DNA of 7,315 nucleotides from Actinomycetes bacterium (GTDB lineage Bacteria > Actinomycetota > Actinomycetes > Actinomycetales > Dermabacteraceae). Every line of letters begins with the position of its first letter. Within the stretch, counting starts at the first letter, position 1. The notes beneath the pieces are model-generated. The model had not been told where the DNA came from. It ran no database searches and saw only the letters and a program-made list of their open reading frames with translations. A program made the translations under genes and the position numbers. Shown in pieces: positions 1-6,072 of the stretch. The DNA is taken from assembly GCA_023389045.1 (NCBI GenBank), contig JAEWEZ010000135.1, forward strand, positions 1 through 7,315, given 5' to 3'.

Positions 1-1217
1 TCCTCGGCCTGTGGATCTTCGGCTGGAACAAACTCCCCGAGAAACTGCACCTGCTGACGATCTGGATGGTCGCCCTGGGCACCACCCTCTCGGCCTACTT
101 CATCATCGCCGCGAACTCCTTCATGCAGCACCCCGTCGGCGTCGTCCTCAACCCGGAGACCGGTCGCGCCGAACTCGATCCCTCGCAGGGATCCATCTGG
201 ACCGTGCTGACCAACATCACCACCCTGGCTGCCTTCCCCCACGTCATCACCGGTGCCTGGCTCTTGGCCGGCGCCTTCGTGACCGGTGTCGCGGCCTGGC
301 ACATGGTCAAGCAGCACAACAAGGCTGCCGCCCTCGGTGACACCGAAGAAGGCCGCGCCCACGCCGATCTGGCCCGCCGCGTCTACCGCCCCGCCGTCCG
401 ATTCGGTGTGCTCGTCATGGTCATCGCCGCCGTAGGCCTCGTGGTCACCGGCGACTGGCAGGCCAAGCTGATGTTCAAGCAGCAGCCGATGAAAATGGCC
501 TCGGCCGAAGCGCTCTGCGAAACCCACACCGGCGCCCCCTTCTCGATCCTGTCCGTGGGCGGCCCCGATGCCTTCTCCACCGACTGTGACGGCGTGACCC
601 ACCTGATCGAGGTCCCCTACCTCACCTCGATCCTGGCCACCAATGACCCCAACGCGACCCTCAAGGGCGTGGACGATCTCAACGCCGAATACAAGGAAAA
701 GTTCGGCGCCACCGCCACCGACATTTACGGCAATGAGCAGGAGATCGACTACCGCCCCAACCTGTTCGTGACCTACTGGTCCTTCCGCCTGATGATGGGC
801 CTGGCAGCCTTTAGCGGCATCCTCGCCGTCTGGGCCTTCTGGGTCACCCGCGGTAAGGGCGAGAACGCACGCACCACCGGCTCGACCGCCTTCGCCTGGT
901 TCGCCGCCCTCGCCATCCCGATGCCCTTCCTGGCCAATGCCGCCGGCTGGGTCTTCACCGAGATGGGCCGCCAGCCGTGGGTCGTGCACCCCAACCCGCT
1001 GGATCCGACGGTGCGCCTGCTGACCGTCCAGGGCGTCTCCAACCATCCCTCCTGGGTGGTTATCACCTCCCTGGTCACCTTCACTCTGGTCTACGGCGTC
1101 CTCGCCGTCGTCTGGTTCCACCTGATGCGCAAGGCCGCCCTCAAGGGCGTGGTCCTGCCGCAGAAGGATGCGGCCACCGGCGAAGTCACGACCCCGACCC
1201 TGTCCTTCGGGTACTGA
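1..1217 (+). CDS. cydA: Cytochrome bd quinol oxidase subunit I, CydA (5' end outside window)
   Basis: CydA is the haem-bearing membrane subunit of cytochrome bd, which oxidises quinol and reduces O2 to water. The gene is open at the left edge: the first full codon is at position 3 and 404 codons are present. By alignment from memory with E. coli CydA about 110 N-terminal residues are missing, including the haem-d His. Visible motifs are GWNKLPEKLH (nt 21-50); a His at 240-242 matching b558 ligand H186; Lys 492-494 and Glu 507-509 spaced as Q-loop K252 and E257; FRLMMG at 783-800 with the b558 Met (M393) at 792-794; and Glu 960-962 followed by GRQPW (966-980), where the Glu matches b595 ligand E445. 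The Q-loop is short, without the long E. coli-type insertion. The C-terminus PTLSFGY fits actinobacterial CydA. No frameshift is seen. cydB follows after 18 nt. The family call is secure; residue equivalences are from memory. Confidence 0.97.
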   Translation, partial: LGLWIFGWNKLPEKLHLLTIWMVALGTTLSAYFIIAANSFMQHPVGVVLNPETGRAELDPSQGSIWTVLTNITTLAAFPHVITGAWLLAGAFVTGVAAWHMVKQHNKAAALGDTEEGRAHADLARRVYRPAVRFGVLVMVIAAVGLVVTGDWQAKLMFKQQPMKMASAEALCETHTGAPFSILSVGGPDAFSTDCDGVTHLIEVPYLTSILATNDPNATLKGVDDLNAEYKEKFGATATDIYGNEQEIDYRPNLFVTYWSFRLMMGLAAFSGILAVWAFWVTRGKGENARTTGSTAFAWFAALAIPMPFLANAAGWVFTEMGRQPWVVHPNPLDPTVRLLTVQGVSNHPSWVVITSLVTFTLVYGVLAVVWFHLMRKAALKGVVLPQKDAATGEVTTPTLSFGY

Positions 1218-1220
1218 GCG

Positions 1221-1225
1221 AGGAG
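1221..1225 (+). promoter_or_regulatory. Ribosome binding site of cydB
   Basis: AGGAG lies 10 nt before the ATG at 1236, just after the cydA stop at 1215-1217. It supports that ATG as the start and points to co-transcription of cydA and cydB. Confidence 0.75.
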
Positions 1226-1235
1226 CTGAGACACC

Positions 1236-2315
1236 ATGGAATTCACTGTTGACCCGACGTTCCTCCAGACCCTCTGGTTCATCCTGATCGCCGTCCTGTT
1301 CCTCGGCTACTTCGTGCTCGAGGGCTTCGACTTCGGCGTGGGCATGAACGTGCTCGCCCTGGGCAAGGGTGACCTCGAACGCCGCCGCACCATGCTGAAA
1401 ACGATCGGCCCGGTGTGGGATGGCAATGAGGTGTGGCTGCTGGTGGGTGGTGGCGCCATGTTCGCCGCCTTCCCCGAGTGGTACGCGACCCTCTTCTCCG
1501 GCTTCTACCTCGCCCTACTGCTGATCCTGCTGGCCCTGATCGTGCGGATCTGCGCCTTCAAGTACCGCGACAAGCTCGAAAGCGCCACCTGGCGCCGCAC
1601 CTGGGATGTCATGCACATCCTCGGCGGTTTCCTGCCGGCGCTACTGTGGGGCGTGGCCTTCGCGAACATCGTGGCCGGTGTGGTCATCGACGAAAACCGC
1701 TGGGTGACCACCTCCCTCATCGGTCTGCTCAACCCCTTCGGCCTCCTCGGCGGTCTCGTCTTCGTGCTGCTGTTCTGGCTGCACGGCACCCTGTACCTGA
1801 CGCTGCGCACCGAGGGTGAGCTGCGTGAGGACGCGAACCGTCTGGCAGGCAAGCTGATCTACCCAACCATCGTCGGTGGCGCCGTCTTCCTGGTGTGGGC
1901 ACAGATCGCCTACTCCAACACCTGGCTCACCTGGATCCCGCTGGTCATTGCCGCGCTCGCACTGATCGCCGTGGTTCCGCTGAACATGAAGCGCCGCGAA
2001 GGCCTCGCCTTCGGTGCAACCACCACCGCGATCGCCGCCGCCACCGTGCAGCTCTTCGCGGGCCTGTTCCCCTTCGTGATGCCAGCCTCCAACGCCGTGG
2101 AGAACTCGCTGACCGTGGCCAACGCTTCCTCCAGCGAGCACACCCTGCTGATCATGACCATCGCCACGATCGTCCTGCTGCCGATCGTGCTCGCCTACCA
2201 GGTGTGGACCTACTGGGTGTTCCGCCACCGTGTCACCGGGGATGACGCTCCCCTGCCCGGCAGCGGCCTGGTCCAGAAAGCCAAGGACCGCTACCGCGAA
2301 GCCTTCGAGCAGTGA
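1236..2315 (+). CDS. cydB: Cytochrome bd quinol oxidase subunit II, CydB
   Basis: CydB is the second integral membrane subunit of cytochrome bd and stabilises the haem core of CydA. The protein has 359 residues, within the usual family range. It begins with a transmembrane helix (about residues 12-30) carrying GFDFGVG (30-36), followed by the hallmark GPVWDGNEVWL (58-68), whose Asp62 matches E. coli D58 of the proposed proton path. Further helices follow, including the NPFGLLGGL segment near residue 170 and a last helix before the basic tail ending at Gln359. The ATG at 1236 is supported by AGGAG upstream and by the typical short leader before helix 1. No CydX-like small gene is visible in the 44 nt between the stop and the first possible cydD start, so any small accessory subunit would have to be encoded elsewhere. 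The gene looks intact. Confidence 0.97.
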   Translation: MEFTVDPTFLQTLWFILIAVLFLGYFVLEGFDFGVGMNVLALGKGDLERRRTMLKTIGPVWDGNEVWLLVGGGAMFAAFPEWYATLFSGFYLALLLILLALIVRICAFKYRDKLESATWRRTWDVMHILGGFLPALLWGVAFANIVAGVVIDENRWVTTSLIGLLNPFGLLGGLVFVLLFWLHGTLYLTLRTEGELREDANRLAGKLIYPTIVGGAVFLVWAQIAYSNTWLTWIPLVIAALALIAVVPLNMKRREGLAFGATTTAIAAATVQLFAGLFPFVMPASNAVENSLTVANASSSEHTLLIMTIATIVLLPIVLAYQVWTYWVFRHRVTGDDAPLPGSGLVQKAKDRYREAFEQ

Positions 2316-2359
2316 CCTCTGAGGTGTGCACGGCTGCCACAACCTGAGAGACTGGAGCC

Positions 2360-4291
2360 GTGACCCCCTCAGCGCACGATCCGATGCCCCCCGCCTCCCA
2401 GCGGGGGGCATCGGGCTGTGCACCCACCGATGCGGAGCCAGACGAGTCGGTCCGCTCGGTGCTTACCAGCGCCATGTTCGCCTCCGCCCCAGAAATGGTG
2501 GACCCCTCCCGGATCAGCGCGGAGGAGCACGCGCTCCTCGCTGAAATCGCGCAGGAGGATGCGGAGCGTTCCTCCCAGCGCATGAGCCGTGCTCCGCTGG
2601 ATCCGCGCCTGGTGCGTGAAGTGCGGGCGGCACGCCGGCATGTGCTGCGCACGACGGCCCTCGGGCTCGTGCAGTCCGCCGCGATCATCACCACCGCGAT
2701 CGTGCTGGGCATCATCGGCGCGAGGCTGCTGGTGGATCACCGCTCTCCTCTCGAATCCCCCGGGCTGCTGCTTTTGCTGGTCGTTGCGCTCGGTGTACGG
2801 GCGCTCGCGGTGCTCGTCGAACAACGCACCGCACACCGCGCCGCCACCGAGGCCATCGCCGATCTGCGCGGCCGCGTCATCACCCATGCGGCGCGCCTGG
2901 GCCCGCGCGGCATGGCCGGCCGCGGCGTGGACCTCACCGTGCTGGCCACCACCGGCGTTGAAAAACTCCGCCCCTATCTGGTGGGATATGTGCCGCAGCT
3001 TCTGCTCAGCGCCACCGTCACCCCGCTCTGCCTGCTCAGCATCGCCCTGATGGACTGGCTCAGCGCCGTCATCGCCCTGGTCACGCTGCCGCTCGTGCCG
3101 CTGTTCATGATCTTGATCGGACTGCTCACGCGCGGACGCTCCGAACGTCTGCTCGCAGAAATGCGGGTGCTCTGGGCACGCATGGTGGACCTCGTCGATG
3201 GTCTTCCCACCCTGAAGGCGCTCGGCCGGGAGAGGGGCCCGGAGCGCACCGTGCGCGAACTGGGCATGCGGCATCACCGCGCCACCATGGGCTCGCTGCG
3301 CTACGCCTTCCTCTCCTCGATGGCGCTGGAGCTTCTCGCGACTCTCTGCGTGGCGCTGGTTGCGGTCACAATCGGTATGCGCCTGGTCTACGGGCAGATG
3401 GATCTCGCCCCTGCCCTTGCCGTGCTCGTGCTCGCCCCGGAGGTGTATTTCCCGCTGCGGCGGGTGGGCGTGCAGTATCACGCCTCGACCGACGGACTCG
3501 CCGCCGTGAGCGCCTGTTTCGCGGTGCTCGATGAGCCGGTGGTGCCCGACGGGGACCAGGACTGCCCCAACCTGCGCCATGCAGTGCTCCGCCTGGAGGG
3601 CGTGAGCGTGCGCTCCCGGGAGGGGCTCGCCCCCGCCGGGGCAGAGCTGGAACTGCACCCCGGCGAGGTGCTCGCGGTCACCGGCCCGAGCGGCTGCGGA
3701 AAGACCACGGCGGTGCAGGTACTCCTCGGGCTGCTAGCCCCCGATGCGGGGCGCGCGAGTGTTCAGGCCGACGGCGGCCCGCGGATCGGCATGGCACAAA
3801 TCCGTCGGCGCAGCCTGTGGGAACAGGTTGCTCTCCTGCCGCAGCGCCCCGTGCTTCCCCCCGGCACCCTGCGCGAGGTATTGCTGCAGGCAGCCCCGGC
3901 GGGAGCTGAGACGGCCACTGCCGATCTAGAGCAAGCCGCGGCGGTCACCGGCCTGGATGCGGTGATCGCGGAACGCGGCTGGGATGTGCAGCTGGGACGC
4001 GGCGGCAGCGGGCTCTCCCTCGGCGAGCGCCAGCGTCTCGCCCTCGCCCGCGCCATGCTCTCCCCGGCTCCTCTAGTGGTTCTGGACGAGCCGACCGCAC
4101 ATCTGGACGGTGGCACCGAGCAGGTGGTTCTTGACCTCATCCAGCGGCTGCGCGAGGAAGGCCGGACCGTCATCGTGATTGCCCACCGCTCCCGGCTGAT
4201 CGAGGTGGCAGACCGGGTCGCCGTGATCTCCTCTCTCAATGCACCCGCTCCCAGCACCGCGTCTGACTCCACGGCGGAGGTGACGGTATGA
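2360..4291 (+). CDS. cydD: Thiol reductant ABC exporter subunit CydD
   Basis: CydD is one half of the inner-membrane ABC exporter CydDC, needed for cytochrome bd assembly and reported to export cysteine and glutathione. The longest frame gives 643 residues from a GTG at 2360. A six-helix membrane domain spans about residues 97-366 and includes the CydD-typical GLPTLKALGR (281-290). The nucleotide-binding domain has Walker A GPSGCGKTT (442-450), Q-loop Gln495, signature LSLGE (552-556; E. coli CydD also deviates here, from memory), Walker B with Asp576 and Glu577, and H-loop His609. Both ATP-site acid residues are present, so an active ATPase is expected. The start is uncertain: GTG 2360 has only TGGAG two nt upstream, and a strong hairpin sits in codons 8-19. 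In-frame alternatives are ATG 2474 (residue 39), ATG 2495 (46) and ATG 2582 (75). The last gives 569 residues and begins near the conserved LDPRL, as in typical CydD. The stop overlaps the cydC start. Confidence 0.93.
   Translation: MTPSAHDPMPPASQRGASGCAPTDAEPDESVRSVLTSAMFASAPEMVDPSRISAEEHALLAEIAQEDAERSSQRMSRAPLDPRLVREVRAARRHVLRTTALGLVQSAAIITTAIVLGIIGARLLVDHRSPLESPGLLLLLVVALGVRALAVLVEQRTAHRAATEAIADLRGRVITHAARLGPRGMAGRGVDLTVLATTGVEKLRPYLVGYVPQLLLSATVTPLCLLSIALMDWLSAVIALVTLPLVPLFMILIGLLTRGRSERLLAEMRVLWARMVDLVDGLPTLKALGRERGPERTVRELGMRHHRATMGSLRYAFLSSMALELLATLCVALVAVTIGMRLVYGQMDLAPALAVLVLAPEVYFPLRRVGVQYHASTDGLAAVSACFAVLDEPVVPDGDQDCPNLRHAVLRLEGVSVRSREGLAPAGAELELHPGEVLAVTGPSGCGKTTAVQVLLGLLAPDAGRASVQADGGPRIGMAQIRRRSLWEQVALLPQRPVLPPGTLREVLLQAAPAGAETATADLEQAAAVTGLDAVIAERGWDVQLGRGGSGLSLGERQRLALARAMLSPAPLVVLDEPTAHLDGGTEQVVLDLIQRLREEGRTVIVIAHRSRLIEVADRVAVISSLNAPAPSTASDSTAEVTV
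2381..2414 (+). terminator. Perfect 14-bp GC-rich hairpin at the cydB/cydD boundary
   Basis: The left arm CCGATGCCCCCCGC (2381-2394) and right arm GCGGGGGGCATCGG (2401-2414) are exact reverse complements around a 6-nt loop, CTCCCA. After a 3-nt internal loop on each side, GCAC (2374-2377) can pair with GTGC (2418-2421). No T-run follows, so this is not a classical intrinsic terminator, although high-GC actinobacterial terminators often lack one. It may act as a partial terminator, a processing site or a 3' stabiliser that keeps cydDC expression below cydAB. It lies within the longest possible cydD frame (codons 8-19), which is one reason to doubt that start. Confidence 0.5.
4276..4280 (+). 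promoter_or_regulatory. Ribosome binding site of cydC
   Basis: GGAGG sits inside the last codons of cydD, 7 nt before the ATG at 4288. It fixes the cydC start and the ATGA overlap with the cydD stop. Confidence 0.85.
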
Positions 4292-6072
4292 GTGCCCCCA
4301 CCGCCACCACTCCCCTGGCGCGCATCACGGCGATGCTCGCCATCACCCCGAAACGACTGATCGCCGCCGTCGTTGCGGGCTGTGCCACGCTCGGCTCCGC
4401 CTTTGCCCTCGCCGCTGTTTCCGCCTGGCTCGTCACGACGGCGTGGACGATGCCGCCGGTGCTTGACCTCAGCGTCGCGGTGGTTGCTGTGCGCGCCCTC
4501 GGCGTCTCCCGCGGTGTTTTCCGCTGGGTGGACCGAATGCTCACCCACGATGCGGCACTGCGCGGTGTGGTCAACCTGCGCACAAGCCTCTTTACAGCTC
4601 TTGCCAATCGCCCCGGGGATGTTCTGCACCGTCTGCGCCGCGGTGATCTGCTGGCTCGCCTCGGAGATGACGCCCAGGAGATGGCTGAGCATGTGATCCG
4701 CGCGGTCGTTCCGGTGATTGTTGCTGCGGTGATGACCGTGGTGGTGATCGTGACGATCCTGCCGATCTCGCTGCTGGCCGGTCTGACCATGACGCTTTCC
4801 CTGATCGCAGCGAGTGTTCTGGCACCGTGGGCGGCCTACCGGGCAGCGCGCCTGACTGAGGAAGCGGTGGTCACGACCCGTTCTGAGGTCACCGCCGGCG
4901 CGCTGGAAATCCTGGATGATGCGACCGCGCTGCGGGTGCAGGGCCGCCTGGATCAGGCTGTGGAGCTGCAGGTTCAGCGGCAGGATGCGCATGATGTGGC
5001 GATCGACCGGGCGGCGGTGCCGGCGGCGGTGGCCGCTGCCGCCGTGCCGCTGGTGATGACACTGGCGGTGCTCGGTTCGCTGCTTGCGGCGGGAGCGCTG
5101 TGGCTTGCCGGGGATGCCTCTGCCGGGCAGATCGGCGTGCTCTTGCTGCTGCCGCTCTCGGCCTTCGAAGCCGCCACCAATCTTCCCGATGCCGCCTCGC
5201 AGCTTGCGCGCTCCCGGGCAGCCTCGGCCCGCCTGGATGAGGCGATTGGCGGCGAACACGCTGTGCTCACTGCGCCGTCGTCGGCTCCTTCGTCTTCTTC
5301 CGCTTCGTCTTCTGCAGCGTCGGCTGCTACCCCGTCGGCTCATGCCCCGTCGGAAGATTCCCCCCTGCCTGTGCTCTCCCCCGTCCCCCACCTGCGCGCG
5401 CAGGGTCTCGACGCCGGCTGGTCCCCCGAGGCGGTGCGCGTCCGCGACCTCACCCTCGACCTTCCCCCCGGCGCGCGCCTCGCCGTGATCGGCGGCTCCG
5501 GCAGCGGAAAATCCACCCTGCTCGCCACCCTCGCCGGGCTCCTCGCTCCCCTCCGCGGGACCGTCACCCTCGACGGGCACGACGTAAGCACCCTTCCCGA
5601 AGAGACCCTGCGCCAGGCCGTCGTGATGTATGCGGAAGACGCGCACGTCTTCGCCACCAGCGTGCTGGAAAACCTGCGGGTAGCCCGCGGAGACATCACC
5701 AAGGACGAAGCTCACGCCGCCCTCGACGCCGTCGGGCTCGCCACCTGGACCGCATCCCTCCCCGACGGCATTGACACCCTGCTCGGGCCCGACGGAACCA
5801 CCATCTCCGGTGGGGAACGCCGACGCCTTCTGTTGGCCCGCGCCATCCTGCGACGCAGCCCCATCATGCTGCTGGACGAACCCACCGAACATCTCGACAC
5901 CGCCACCGGCGACGCCCTCCTGCGCGCGCTGCTCACCCCGTCGGATGACACCCTGATCCCGACCACCACCACCGTCGTGGTCGTCACCCACCGCCCCGAA
6001 GCGCTCCCCGCCGGCACCCCCGTGCTGCGTGTGCGCGCCGGAACCGAACCCCTGCACGAGGAGATCCCATGA
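4288..6072 (+). CDS. cydC: Thiol reductant ABC exporter subunit CydC
   Basis: CydC is the partner of CydD in the heterodimeric exporter required for cytochrome bd maturation. The protein has 594 residues. Six membrane segments are visible at about residues 24-52, 56-76, 136-158, 160-182, 247-273 and 280-297. They are followed by a Ser/Ala/Pro-rich linker (329-355) and then the nucleotide-binding domain: Walker A GGSGSGKST (402-410), signature ISGGE (506-510), Walker B with Asp530 and Glu531, and H-loop His568. The position of the Q-loop glutamine is held by Glu450 (motif MYAEDAHVFATSVLENL); I believe similar AED motifs occur in other actinobacterial CydC, but cannot verify it here. The start is supported by GGAGG 7 nt upstream and an ATGA overlap with cydD. 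Wobble-base preference changes near the linker (GAT/GAG before, GAC/GAA after). The stop overlaps the kinase start. The paralogous exporter half CydD is the alternative, but gene order and ISGGE favour CydC. Confidence 0.95.
   Translation: MSAPTATTPLARITAMLAITPKRLIAAVVAGCATLGSAFALAAVSAWLVTTAWTMPPVLDLSVAVVAVRALGVSRGVFRWVDRMLTHDAALRGVVNLRTSLFTALANRPGDVLHRLRRGDLLARLGDDAQEMAEHVIRAVVPVIVAAVMTVVVIVTILPISLLAGLTMTLSLIAASVLAPWAAYRAARLTEEAVVTTRSEVTAGALEILDDATALRVQGRLDQAVELQVQRQDAHDVAIDRAAVPAAVAAAAVPLVMTLAVLGSLLAAGALWLAGDASAGQIGVLLLLPLSAFEAATNLPDAASQLARSRAASARLDEAIGGEHAVLTAPSSAPSSSSASSSAASAATPSAHAPSEDSPLPVLSPVPHLRAQGLDAGWSPEAVRVRDLTLDLPPGARLAVIGGSGSGKSTLLATLAGLLAPLRGTVTLDGHDVSTLPEETLRQAVVMYAEDAHVFATSVLENLRVARGDITKDEAHAALDAVGLATWTASLPDGIDTLLGPDGTTISGGERRRLLLARAILRRSPIMLLDEPTEHLDTATGDALLRALLTPSDDTLIPTTTTVVVVTHRPEALPAGTPVLRVRAGTEPLHEEIP
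5272..5352 (+). repeat. Low-complexity Ser/Ala/Pro linker segment within cydC
   Basis: These 27 codons hold 12 Ser, 9 Ala, 4 Pro, one Thr and one His. The DNA is a run of imperfect TCG/TCT/GCT/CCG triplets, prone to slippage. It lies between the membrane domain and the ATPase domain, where no fixed fold is needed, so it is probably a flexible tether that varies in length between strains. Confidence 0.8.
6058..6063 (+). promoter_or_regulatory. Ribosome binding site of the histidine kinase gene
   Basis: GAGGAG lies within the last codons of cydC, 5 nt before the ATG at 6069. It supports that start and translational coupling through the ATGA overlap. Confidence 0.8.

Noticed and set aside
1..240. 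cydA truncated at the N-terminus, as if a pseudogene
   Set aside because: The reading frame is open from the first bases and starts in the middle of a conserved motif, so the loss is only the window edge.
2315..2325. Small palindrome ACCTC-T-GAGGT right at the cydB stop
   Set aside because: Arms of 5 bp with a 1-nt centre cannot form a stable RNA hairpin, and the length is expected by chance. The 14-bp stem downstream is far stronger.
2325..2341. TGTG-N9-CACA resembling a Rex (redox repressor) operator between cydB and cydD
   Set aside because: Rex sites, as I recall, use an 8-nt spacing with AA/TT inside the half-sites (TGTGAA...TTCACA). Here the spacing is 9 and the inner bases do not match.
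2316..2359. A CydX-like small subunit gene after cydB
   Set aside because: Only 44 nt separate cydB from the first possible cydD start, and no small hydrophobic frame with a ribosome site is present.
1641..3658. Long minus-strand open frames opposite cydB and cydD
   Set aside because: Low-complexity His/Gly/Glu-rich translations without motifs or ribosome sites; they are antisense shadows of cydB and cydD.
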